From Roseibacillus sp. (lineage in GTDB: Bacteria; Verrucomicrobiota; Verrucomicrobiia; Verrucomicrobiales; Akkermansiaceae): DNA of 52,644 nucleotides. Location: assembly GCA_002686085.1 (NCBI GenBank), contig NZAC01000073.1, positions 1 through 52,644 on the forward strand, read 5' to 3'. Under the pieces are notes generated by a model. It had not been told where the DNA came from, did no database searches, and saw nothing but the letters and a program-made list of their open reading frames with translations. The position numbers and the translations under genes were made by a program. This document shows, piece by piece, positions 35,620-43,764 of this stretch (within the stretch, counting starts at the first letter, position 1; the number at the start of each line of letters is the position of its first letter).

Positions 35620-35976
35620 CTAACCTAGGAAGTCGTAAATGCGGGACTTGGGCCGACCAATAATGGCCTTTCGTCCCTTCACGAGGACGGGACGCTGTAG
35701 AAGCTGCTTATGCTTCAGCAGGATCTCGACAACCGCTTCCGGGTTACCCACGAAATCATTGGGATCAAGCCCAAGCTTCTTGAACTTGGAATCCTTTCTC
35801 ACGAGATCTTCAACCGGATCCTCAAGCGCACTCACCAGCTTTTTAAGAGCAGGACGCTCAGGAGGGGTCTTGATGTAGAGGACGACCTCATGCTCGACCT
35901 TCATATCCTCGGCGACCGCCAAGGCGTTTTGGGAAGACCCTCAGTGAGGGTAATGGTAAATCGTTACTTTCGACAC
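35620..35976 (-). CDS. Selenocysteine-containing ArsC-family protein (TGA read as Sec at residue 12)
   Basis: Read through one TGA (35943-35941), the frame gives 118 residues, the usual ArsC-like length. It starts MSKVTIYHYPHUGSSQNAL, where U is the TGA. E. coli ArsC starts MSNITIYHNPACGTSRNTL, so U12 aligns with its catalytic Cys12; Y-H-x-P, Gly13, Ser15, Asn17 and Leu19 also match. The rest continues without a gap (YIKTPPERPALKKLVSALED, LGLDPNDF). Family arginines are kept in LLQRPVLV and IIGRPKS; the arginine after the Cys-loop is Gln. Start is GTG 35976; a TTG lies 36 bp further up. The next downstream frame-consistent start (TTG 35922) would lose the active site. A SECIS-like hairpin follows the TGA. 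The alternative is a nonsense mutation or sequencing error. Confidence 0.8.
35896..35939 (-). promoter_or_regulatory. Bacterial SECIS-like stem-loop directly after the Sec TGA
   Basis: On the minus-strand RNA the upper stem is CCUUGGC-GGUC-GCCGAGG (35924-35907): 7 bp with one G-U, closing the tetraloop GGUC (35917-35914). A lower stem pairs GGUCUUC (35939-35933) with GAAGGUC (35902-35896): 7 bp with two wobble pairs, across an internal loop. The apical loop starts 23 nt after the UGA. The E. coli fdhF SECIS also carries GGUC in its apical loop, about 18 nt after its UGA, and this is the part SelB contacts. The element lies inside the coding region, as bacterial SECIS elements do. Confidence 0.65.
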
Positions 35977-36338
35977 GGACTCTGATTCGGATTCACCAGC
36001 AATAATAAGCAAGTGCAGTTTTCAATCAACCGGTTTCCCGCAGCTAAGGGGCACGAGGTCGCGCACGGCCCGAAAGCCACTCTCTTCACATTCAGAGCCC
36101 GATAAATCCCGCTTCAACGAGTCAAAAGTCTTCGAATTGACCCCCAAACATTCCGCCCTCGGCCCTTCCATTCCAAAAAATCAAATCTTCCACCCGCCGC
36201 GTCACGCTACGAGACATTCCCTCTTTTTACACCCTCTCCCCGAAAAACAGGAGCCATTCATGTTGCCCGTCGCCCGATCAAACTCGCAGGAGAGATCGAC
36301 ATTAGCTCGCAGTCATTCGACACTTCCCTGAATCCATC
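35977..36338. other. 362-bp divergent region between Sec-ArsC and F5/8C-cytochrome genes
   Basis: This must hold the promoters of both flanking genes, but I see no convincing -35/-10 pair. A minus-strand frame with no plausible start, from about 36200 to the TGA at 36019, ends in ESGFRAVRDLVPLSCGKPVD. The GFRAVRDL piece resembles the last strand of formylglycine-generating-enzyme (sulfatase maturase) domains, so it might be another gene tail; with only a few residues matching this is tentative. No tRNA-Sec or other RNA gene was found here. Confidence 0.4.
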
Positions 36339-39300
36339 ATGAACCGACTGACAATTCTTGCGCTCTGCCTCACTGCTTTTATCTGCACTTGCACCGCTTC
36401 TGCTAAAATTGGTTCGATATCATCCTCCAAGGAACAACCGGGCAACGAGGCTTCTCAGGCCTTTGATCAGTCAGCCTCCACTCGTTGGTCTGCACAGGGG
36501 CAAGGTGCATGGATCCAGTGCGAATTCGAGGCCGAATCTGAAGTCGCGGAGGTTGGAATTGGATTCCAATCCGCAGAGAGAAACTATGCCTTCAAATTAG
36601 GCACCTCAGTGGATGGGGAGAAATGGGAAACCACAGGGCGACTTCAGAGCCAGTCCCGCAGTGGCGTCGTTACCTATAAGATTACTCCCCGGAAAGCACG
36701 TCTCCTTCGGCTCACGGTTTTTGGTAGCAATGAAAATGACTGGGCCAACGTTCATACGATCCACATTCCCGGGGTCACCGCTGGGCCAGCCTCCGGTCAG
36801 AACTCCGACACGAAACCGGAGTTTGTTGTCACGGAATGGGCGACTGATCCCTCCATTGCCAATACCGTAGCGATTTCCGTGGACGATAAGGGCAGGGCAT
36901 ATGTGACCGCTGCAAGACGTCGCAAACAAAGCAGCCTCGACATTCGTAACCATCAGGATCTGGTGAAGAAGGATCTCAGCCTCTCAACTGTCGAAGAGCG
37001 ACGAGCCTGGTATCGCGAATACCTTACCGGAAAGAAGTGGATTCCTGATCGCAATGGCGACGGCACGAGGAACTGGAAGGACCTGACCGTTCAGAAAGAT
37101 AGCGTGATACGAGTCGCCGATGAGGATGGAGACGGAAAGGGAGAAACTCTCCGCACTCTGGATGAATATCATACTGAAGTAACGGGAATTGCGGCCGGCG
37201 TTCTAGCGGTCGGATCAGACGTCTTTGTCGCAGCCGAGCCCGATTTCCTCCGTTACCAGGACGCTGATGGAGATGGATTCCCTGAGCGCCGCAGGGTTGT
37301 CGCCACTGGATTTCAAGTCCATATGGGTCAGGGTGGGCACAACCTGAGCGGGGTCACCCTTGGACCGGACGGAAGGGTCTACTGGTCCCTCGGGGACAAG
37401 GGACACTACGTCGAGACCAAGGAAGGCAAAGTCTACCACCAACCCAATAGTGGCGGCATCTTCCGCTGCGAACTGGATGGATCCCAGGTGGAGCGTTACT
37501 CCTCTGGAGAACGTAACGCTCAGGAACTTGCCTTCGACCTGCACGGCAACCTTTTCAGCATGGACAACGACGGAGATTATCCAGGTGAAAAAGAGCGCGC
37601 ACTTTATATCACTGAAGGAAGCGAACATGGGTGGCGCCTGAACTGGCAATGGTTGCGTAAACAGGACTTCACCCGGATCAGCGGAATCCCGGCTTATAAC
37701 CCCTGGATGGACGAGCAGCTTTTTCTTCCCGACCGTGCTGATCACGCCGCCTACCTCACTCCCACGATTGGAAATTTCGGCCCGGGCCCCTGTGGCTTTA
37801 CTGCGAATCCGGGAACCGCTCTCTCTCCGGACCTCAGTGACTGCTTTTTCATGACGAATCAGCAAGGGCAGGTTCGCGTCTTCCGATTCATCGAGAAAGG
37901 AGCCGCCTTTGAATTCGAGGAGCAGGCCGCGATCAAAGGTGGTCGTAGCAACACAGGTCTTGCCGTAGGTCCGGACGGAGCCCTCTACTCGGCTTGTTAC
38001 GGCGGGAGCAAAGGATCCATCTTTCGTTTTGATGTTACGAAGGAACACCAGCACCCAGCGAGAAAAGAGACTCAGGAAATCCTGCCTCGCTCTTCCGAAG
38101 AAGCAACCCGTAATACCCTCCAGGCATGGCTCGGTCACCCCGACCAACGGGTCAGAATGAAAGGACAGTTTGAACTGGCTCGCCGGGAGATGCGCACTGC
38201 TTTCAAGGAAGTTCTCGACGAGAAGAGCTCCAGCCGCCTCGCACGCCTCCATGCCATCTGGGGCATCGGCCAGATATCTCGGCGCTCTCCCGGAGCCCTT
38301 ACCTTGCTAAACCAGGCATGGAGTAGTTCGGATCCTGAAATAATCGCTCAGTGCGCAAAGGTCGCAGGAGACATTCCCGGACATACCGAAGAAGTCGAGG
38401 GCTTGGGGAAACACCTGCTCACAGCCCTGGCCCACAAATCTCCCCGGGTGCAATTCTTCGCCGCTATTTCCCTCGGCAAGCACAAGATCAGGGAAGCCGC
38501 ACCAGCGCTAATTGAACTCGCTGCGAACGAGGGATCCCGCGATCCCTACCTCCGACATGCGGCCATGATGGGACTGAAAGGAGCTCTCACCCCGGAGCAG
38601 CTCGCCGAACTGCATAATCATGAACACCGCACAGTGCGACTCGCGGCCATTGTAGCCCTCCGCAACCTCAAGGCCCCCGCGGTGAGCTCTTTTCTAGAGG
38701 ATAAGGACGAGCTTATCCTTCTTGAAGCCGCTCGGGCAATTCATGATGACCAGTCAATCCCTGAGGCCCTTCCCGCGCTTTCCCGACTCCTCGACCGACC
38801 GGGATTGACAAATGAAGCCCTGATGCGTCGGGTTATTAACGCGGCTTTCAGGGTGGGATCTTACCCTGCCCTTCTCAGGATCGAAGCCTACCTGAAACGC
38901 AACGAAGGCTCTGCTAAAATGAAAAGAACCGCACTGGCTTCTCTTCTCTGGTGGTCCCAGCCCCCCGTTCTCGATGCCGTCGAGGGCCGCTATAGGAAAC
39001 ATACCGCCCGGGACAGCAAGCCCGTGAATGAAGCCGTCACGAGACTCAAGCCGATCATCATGGCCGACAACGAACTTCGCGAAGTACTGCTCAACGGAGT
39101 TTCGGTCCGAGGTGAGGCGAGTTGGCTTGAAGGCACCAGCGAGCACTTCGACAAACTGGCTCCAGCTCTGCAGGTGAAGGTCCTCGAGGGCCTCGCGAGG
39201 ATTAATTCTCCGGACCTCAGAAAATTCGTAGAAGCCGCCCTTTCGTCCGACGATCTCAAGGTTCAGGAAAAAGCTCGAGACTATGCTTCGAAGGCTGGCG

Positions 39301-39965
39301 TCCCCATGCTGGACCTCCTCCTCAGCATTCTCGAGAAGGAGGGATCTAATGGCAAGGGTAAGGCAATCAAGCAGCTGGCTAATGAGAAGGACCCGCGCGC
39401 CAAAAGTAAATTCGCAGCCCTGGTGGAGGAATTCAGACAGGGCAAAGCCGCACCTGAATGGAAACTTGAATTGTGGCAGGCCGCTCGTGCGAGGGAAATT
39501 CAACTCCCTGAAACTCCGGACCTTCTTGAATACGGAGGCGATGCGCAGCGAGGTCGGGAGATCGTATTCAATCACGCAGCATCCCAATGCATCCGGTGTC
39601 ACAAACTCGGCAAAGAAGGAGGGAAACCATCTGCGGAAATTACCATTGGACCGGAATTAACCAGCATAGGGAAACTCCGCGACCGCAGGCACCTCGTGGC
39701 CTCTCTTCTAACCCCCAGCAGTGAAATTTCCGACGGCTTCGGGACCGTCGTTCTGAAAACAACTGAAGGAGAAGAGATCTCTGGCATTCTCACCAAGAAA
39801 ACGAATCTGTTCTGGACTATCACCCTTGCGACCGGAAAAAAACGCAATCTTCGTCCAGATGAGATCTCCAGCCACATCTTGGTCTCCACGATGCCTCCCA
39901 TGGGATCGATCCTCAAACCTGAAGAGATCCGGGACGTGGTGGAATTCCTTGCGGGTCAGAAATAA
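36339..39965 (+). CDS. Multidomain secreted dehydrogenase: F5/8C-like, beta-propeller, HEAT repeats, cytochrome c
   Basis: 1208 residues, signal peptide MNRLTILALCLTAFICTCTA. A discoidin/F5-8C-like domain is at about 22-150 (ASQAFDQSASTRWSAQGQGA). The PVC membrane-bound dehydrogenase propeller covers about 165-560 (ADEDGDGKGETLRTLDEYHT, LGPDGRVYWSLGDKG). HEAT repeats fill about 580-1050 (ALAHKSPRVQFFAAISLGKH). A C-terminal cytochrome c has the heme site Cys1084-Ile-Arg-Cys-His1088, with a likely axial Met in STMPPMG near the end. Together this suggests a periplasmic oxidase that passes electrons from a sugar or alcohol to its own heme. Unlike the relative at 12114 it uses heme instead of copper. 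A divergent intergenic region separates it from the Sec-ArsC gene. Confidence 0.87.
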   Translation: MNRLTILALCLTAFICTCTASAKIGSISSSKEQPGNEASQAFDQSASTRWSAQGQGAWIQCEFEAESEVAEVGIGFQSAERNYAFKLGTSVDGEKWETTGRLQSQSRSGVVTYKITPRKARLLRLTVFGSNENDWANVHTIHIPGVTAGPASGQNSDTKPEFVVTEWATDPSIANTVAISVDDKGRAYVTAARRRKQSSLDIRNHQDLVKKDLSLSTVEERRAWYREYLTGKKWIPDRNGDGTRNWKDLTVQKDSVIRVADEDGDGKGETLRTLDEYHTEVTGIAAGVLAVGSDVFVAAEPDFLRYQDADGDGFPERRRVVATGFQVHMGQGGHNLSGVTLGPDGRVYWSLGDKGHYVETKEGKVYHQPNSGGIFRCELDGSQVERYSSGERNAQELAFDLHGNLFSMDNDGDYPGEKERALYITEGSEHGWRLNWQWLRKQDFTRISGIPAYNPWMDEQLFLPDRADHAAYLTPTIGNFGPGPCGFTANPGTALSPDLSDCFFMTNQQGQVRVFRFIEKGAAFEFEEQAAIKGGRSNTGLAVGPDGALYSACYGGSKGSIFRFDVTKEHQHPARKETQEILPRSSEEATRNTLQAWLGHPDQRVRMKGQFELARREMRTAFKEVLDEKSSSRLARLHAIWGIGQISRRSPGALTLLNQAWSSSDPEIIAQCAKVAGDIPGHTEEVEGLGKHLLTALAHKSPRVQFFAAISLGKHKIREAAPALIELAANEGSRDPYLRHAAMMGLKGALTPEQLAELHNHEHRTVRLAAIVALRNLKAPAVSSFLEDKDELILLEAARAIHDDQSIPEALPALSRLLDRPGLTNEALMRRVINAAFRVGSYPALLRIEAYLKRNEGSAKMKRTALASLLWWSQPPVLDAVEGRYRKHTARDSKPVNEAVTRLKPIIMADNELREVLLNGVSVRGEASWLEGTSEHFDKLAPALQVKVLEGLARINSPDLRKFVEAALSSDDLKVQEKARDYASKAGVPMLDLLLSILEKEGSNGKGKAIKQLANEKDPRAKSKFAALVEEFRQGKAAPEWKLELWQAARAREIQLPETPDLLEYGGDAQRGREIVFNHAASQCIRCHKLGKEGGKPSAEITIGPELTSIGKLRDRRHLVASLLTPSSEISDGFGTVVLKTTEGEEISGILTKKTNLFWTITLATGKKRNLRPDEISSHILVSTMPPMGSILKPEEIRDVVEFLAGQK

Positions 39966-39978
39966 AACTGACTCCAAT

Positions 39979-41091
39979 TTAGATCTCCAGCTCCCATACT
40001 GCCTGTCTGAGGACCGCTCTCAAGGACCCTGGCATCTTCTCATACCATACCGTAACCAGCTTCCCGTCATCCCGTTCCACCGTGGAAGGGTACCCAAGAT
40101 CATGTCCGGAACCATCGGCTGAAATCGTGATGGGTTGCGACCAGCGCCTTCCTTCATCCTCGCTGATCCTGACCTGATTGCCAAAAGGCTTGCGGCGGTA
40201 ACCGTAGCTCATGAGAAGACGCCCGTCGCGGAGACGGAGCAGATGAGAAGGCAGTCCCCAAGCCCCGATGGGATGAGGCTCAGACCACCTTTCCCCTCCA
40301 TCGAGGGACTCGCATTGCAAGGTCTCACCAGCATTATCAGAATTGTGGTTGCGAATCTGAACGATCAACCTGTCCCCAGCCTCTACCGCATGAAGTTCGT
40401 GATAGTCCCGGTGATCATCTCCCTTCCGGGATGGAATATCCGCTAACCATCGCCAGCTGACCCCATCGTCGCGGGACTCACAGACGCCAACCTTTTCTTC
40501 TTCAGTCCACAAAGCTTTTCCCGCATAGAGGAGACGACCGTCTCTTAATTGTACCGGACCGTGCGGACTATTAACAGGCACTCGATAACGCCCTGAAAAT
40601 GTCAAGCCTCCATCTACCGAACGAATCATCCAGTTTCCGAGAGCAGACCTGCGCTCTTCCGAGTCAACTCGTTGGTGGGCGCGCTGCCACCTCTGGCTCT
40701 TACCATTCATATATGGTTCATAGGCAAGAGAGGTGAAGTTCGTGATCAGGATACTCCCCTTTGCGGTTTCCAGAATTCCTGCATCACGATCATCGATAGG
40801 ACCATCCATCACCACTCTCGGAAAACTCCAGGTCTCTCCTCCGTCGGAAGAACGCATGAAATCCGTGCGACCAAATGGACAAACATGTGCCTCCCTGCCA
40901 CCCGAGCATACCAGCAGAAGTTCGCCGCTCTTTCCTTGGGCGAGAGTTGGCCATCCGTGATAAAGCTCCGGTAATTGACTGATCACCTTCGTCACGGAGA
41001 TCTTCGCCAGAGGCGCTGCCCACCCGGATGAGCTGGCAAGAAAAGCCCCGGCCGCACAAGAGGACGAACTGAGGAATGAACGACGTTTCAT
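39979..41091 (-). CDS. Exported BNR-repeat protein (sialidase-like propeller)
   Basis: 370 residues, N-terminus MKRRSFLSSSSCAAGAFLAS, a signal with the paired arginine of Tat-like leaders. Five Asp-box motifs of the form S-x-D-x-G-x-x-W/F are visible: SSDGGETW, SVDGGLTF, SRDDGVSW, SLDGGERW and SEDEGRRW, one per propeller blade. The family includes exo-alpha-sialidases, but the arginine triad needed to hold a sialic acid carboxylate was not traced with certainty, so the substrate may be another sugar. It is convergent with the F5/8C-cytochrome gene (13 bp) and 37 bp downstream of the EamA transporter on the same strand, so the two may share a transcript. Confidence 0.85.
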   Translation of the reverse strand: MKRRSFLSSSSCAAGAFLASSSGWAAPLAKISVTKVISQLPELYHGWPTLAQGKSGELLLVCSGGREAHVCPFGRTDFMRSSDGGETWSFPRVVMDGPIDDRDAGILETAKGSILITNFTSLAYEPYMNGKSQRWQRAHQRVDSEERRSALGNWMIRSVDGGLTFSGRYRVPVNSPHGPVQLRDGRLLYAGKALWTEEEKVGVCESRDDGVSWRWLADIPSRKGDDHRDYHELHAVEAGDRLIVQIRNHNSDNAGETLQCESLDGGERWSEPHPIGAWGLPSHLLRLRDGRLLMSYGYRRKPFGNQVRISEDEGRRWSQPITISADGSGHDLGYPSTVERDDGKLVTVWYEKMPGSLRAVLRQAVWELEI

Positions 41092-41128
41092 ACTTTAAAG
41101 ATAGGCTTAATGCTCCAGTCGCGACCAT

Positions 41129-42010
41129 TCATTTCTGCAAGGCGACCACGATCGCCCCAGTAACAGCAAGCGCGAGTCCAAGGACCTTGCGACCCGTTAT
41201 TCGTTCCTTGAGAAACAAAACCGCCAGAAGAATGATAAAAACCGTGGAAAGCTGATTATAAATCGCAGCCCGCCCCACGGAGGTATACTTGAATCCTGCG
41301 GTCCAGAGCATGGTTCCCATGAAGGGCCCCAGAAAACTCATTGGCACCATGATCTTCCAGATATCCCGACGCGAAAATCCCAGAAACACTTTCCTGGGAG
41401 AAAGGAAGCACGAAGAAACAGCAGCCAATACGATTGTCGCAATGAGGAAGCGATAGGCGGAGATCCATACTACCGAATGCTCACTAATCACATCCCTCAC
41501 CATCAGGATACCAAAAGCCATGATGAGATGTGAACTCACTGCCATCGTAATGCCGACCACGAGATCTCGGGGACTTTTTACATCCTCTGTCTTACGCATT
41601 CCTACTGCCACGCCAGTCACGACCAACGCACCTCCCAGCAATTCACCAGTTCCAAGCATCTCCCCGAAGAGCAGATAACCTACTGCCACCATAGACGGTG
41701 AATACATCACTCCTGCAAGAGCCTGCAGACTGGCACCCAGACGATTCAAAGCCGCTGCATAGAGGGTGTCTGCGATCGTGATCCCCAGAACTGCACTCGC
41801 TGCGAGCCGCAGGTAATCCCAGGCAGGAAGAGACGGAATGAAGGATTCCCCTGCGAGGGGAATCGCCGCAATAAAAAGAACCGAGGCTATCCCTCCCTTG
41901 AATACCGTAAGTGCTATCGGCGGAATTTGGAAACCAGAGATCCGCATCAGGATCACACAGCAGGACCAAACCAAGGCCGCCAGCACTGCAAAAACCTCAC
42001 CCTCATTCAT
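41129..42010 (-). CDS. EamA/DMT-family transporter
   Basis: 293 residues, ten predicted membrane helices in two EamA repeats. The first runs from VFAVLAALVWSCCVILMRIS to GALVVTGVAVGMR and the second from LVVGITMAVSSHLIMAFGIL to VLGLALAVTGAIVVALQK. The loop between them is basic and short. Such carriers move metabolites, nucleotide sugars or drugs across the inner membrane, and specificity cannot be read. It lies upstream of the BNR gene on the same strand. Start is ATG 42010; the alpha/beta hydrolase diverges from 42145. Confidence 0.9.
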   Translation of the reverse strand: MNEGEVFAVLAALVWSCCVILMRISGFQIPPIALTVFKGGIASVLFIAAIPLAGESFIPSLPAWDYLRLAASAVLGITIADTLYAAALNRLGASLQALAGVMYSPSMVAVGYLLFGEMLGTGELLGGALVVTGVAVGMRKTEDVKSPRDLVVGITMAVSSHLIMAFGILMVRDVISEHSVVWISAYRFLIATIVLAAVSSCFLSPRKVFLGFSRRDIWKIMVPMSFLGPFMGTMLWTAGFKYTSVGRAAIYNQLSTVFIILLAVLFLKERITGRKVLGLALAVTGAIVVALQK

Positions 42011-42144
42011 ATTATGTCGTCACGACGGGGCAAACTGGCTCCTCTCGAAGACACTGGCAAGCTCTGTGCCTACTAAGACGTAAAACCCTCCTGGGATCGG
42101 ACTACTGGTTGCGCTCTTCCGGGACTGCCCCCACAGTTTTAATT

Positions 42145-42933
42145 GTGAAGAGACTATTGATATGCCTCACCATTGTCCTGCTTGGGGTTGGGTCCTCCCA
42201 GGGAAAGCGCCTTCCGCTTTTGGGAGAAACATTCGAGGTCGGCGGACACACTGCTTTCCTGATAATCCCCGAAAAGCCCCCACCTGCCGGCGAACTACGG
42301 CCCTGGGTCTGGTATGCCCCGACACTACCAGGACTGCCTGGGAAAGAGGAAAAATGGATGCTGACCCGCTTTATTGAGAATGGAGTTGCGATCGCAGGCA
42401 TTGACGTGGGGGAATCTTATGGAAGCCCAGAGGGCCGCCGCCTCTACACCGCCCTCTACCGAACGCTGACCAGAGACCATGGTCTATCCTCTCGAGCTTG
42501 CCTTCTGGGCCGCAGCCGAGGAGGACTGATGCTCTACAACTGGGCTGCAGAGAACCCTGCAAAAGTAGCCTGTATCGCAGGGATCTATCCTGTGTGTAAT
42601 CTTGCCAGCTGGCCGGGACTAGCGAGATGCAGCAAGGCCTATGGCCTATCCCCTCAAGGCCTTGCTGAGTCGCTCAAGGATCACAACCCGATTGATCGAC
42701 TTGCCCCTCTGGCAAAAGCCCAGGTTCCTATTTTCCATATACACGGTGATAAGGACAGAGTTGTTCCCCTTAAGGCAAATTCTGGCATTGTGTCAGAGCG
42801 TTACGCAAAGCTCGGCGGGAACATGACCCTAAAGATCATTAAAAACCAAGGGCACAACATGTGGTCTGGATGGTTCGAGGATAAGGACCTCCTCGCATTT
42901 ATTTTGCAGCATGCGATCAGGCTGAAAGAGTAA
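42145..42933 (+). CDS. Secreted alpha/beta hydrolase
   Basis: 262 residues from GTG 42145, which begins the leader VKRLLICLTIVLLGVGSSQG; the frame is open 234 bp upstream across the divergent transporter start, where it is not coding. The nucleophile is Ser124 in GRSRGG. An acid residue lies in HIHGDKDRVVPL and His237 in NQGHNMWSG, a complete triad. The pattern resembles dienelactone-hydrolase/prolyl-oligopeptidase-like esterases such as those acting on carbohydrate esters. The LRR lipoprotein starts 34 bp downstream. Substrate is not visible. Confidence 0.83.
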   Translation: MKRLLICLTIVLLGVGSSQGKRLPLLGETFEVGGHTAFLIIPEKPPPAGELRPWVWYAPTLPGLPGKEEKWMLTRFIENGVAIAGIDVGESYGSPEGRRLYTALYRTLTRDHGLSSRACLLGRSRGGLMLYNWAAENPAKVACIAGIYPVCNLASWPGLARCSKAYGLSPQGLAESLKDHNPIDRLAPLAKAQVPIFHIHGDKDRVVPLKANSGIVSERYAKLGGNMTLKIIKNQGHNMWSGWFEDKDLLAFILQHAIRLKE

Positions 42934-42967
42934 ACATGACAATCCCCGACTCCCACTTTTTACAGCC

Positions 42968-43642
42968 ATGAGACCCACCTTCATGCTCACTACTGCTCTT
43001 TTCCTCCTTTCGTGCAGCACTAATCAGGTGATGTCGAAAGAACAGGAGAAACTCACAGTTGAATCCCTCGGAGGAACGGTCGTAACCAATCCCCTGACGG
43101 GGACCGTATCTGAAATCAGAATGAACCATTCCAGAACAATCAGGGACGTGGACCTCGCCGTGTTGAACAAGTATGAATCACTTACAGATTTATCTCTGGA
43201 GGGAACATCAATCGAAGGCTCAGGACTCTCCGCTCTCACTGAGCTGAAAACGATTGAGTGGCTCAACCTCTGGGATACCAAAATCACTGACAAGGGCCTC
43301 CGAGAGATCGCCCGCTTGAAATCACTGACTCACCTCCCAATCGGACGGACTGCGATCACCGATGCAGGGCTGAAACACCTGAACGGTATGCCAAACCTGC
43401 TCTACCTTGGGCTCCGTGACACCATGATATCGGACCACGGAATCACAACCCTCTTATCACTCCCGAAGCTAATCGAGCTAAACCTGCGAAACACCAGAAT
43501 TACCGATGCATCTGTCAAACACCTTTCCCAGATGCGGTCCCTGCGAAAAGTCTGGCTTGGGGAGACAAAGATTACCGTGAGGGGAATCAAGCAACTCCGC
43601 AGAGCGTTGCCTGAGTGCCAAATTAACCTCGAGGAACAATGA
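42968..43642 (+). CDS. Leucine-rich-repeat lipoprotein
   Basis: 224 residues. The signal MRPTFMLTTALFLLSCS holds a lipobox LLSC, so Cys16 is the likely lipid anchor. From about residue 60, leucine-rich repeats of the ribonuclease-inhibitor-like kind follow (LTDLSLEGTSIEGSGLSALT, IEWLNLWDTKITDKGLREIA, LLYLGLRDTMISDHGITTLL, LIELNLRNTRITDASVKHLS), about 24 residues each, a form frequent in PVC genomes. The fold offers a concave binding surface; partner unknown. It is convergent with the kinase-like gene 122 bp away, and that gap shows no recognisable feature. Confidence 0.88.
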   Translation: MRPTFMLTTALFLLSCSTNQVMSKEQEKLTVESLGGTVVTNPLTGTVSEIRMNHSRTIRDVDLAVLNKYESLTDLSLEGTSIEGSGLSALTELKTIEWLNLWDTKITDKGLREIARLKSLTHLPIGRTAITDAGLKHLNGMPNLLYLGLRDTMISDHGITTLLSLPKLIELNLRNTRITDASVKHLSQMRSLRKVWLGETKITVRGIKQLRRALPECQINLEEQ

Positions 43643-43764
43643 GAAGTATGGCAACCAGCCGAAATCAAGCCATCAAGGCGAGCCGCTGCAACGAAGCTTC
43701 CCAATAACAGATCCGCCCACGTTCATGCTCAACCAGGAAGCACTGCAGCTGTCTCGCTTTCAGT

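Noticed and set aside
35620-35922. 100-residue ArsC-like frame from TTG 35922 as a complete gene
   Set aside because: It lacks the first beta strand and active-site loop, both of which are present in the same frame immediately upstream of the TGA.
36019-36158. Minus-strand GFRAVRDL tail as a sulfatase-maturase (FGE) remnant
   Set aside because: Only about eight residues resemble the family end; kept as a note in the intergenic entry and not as a feature of its own.
37215-38252. 345-codon minus-strand frame inside the F5/8C-cytochrome gene
   Set aside because: Antisense to strongly conserved propeller sequence; residues look like noise.
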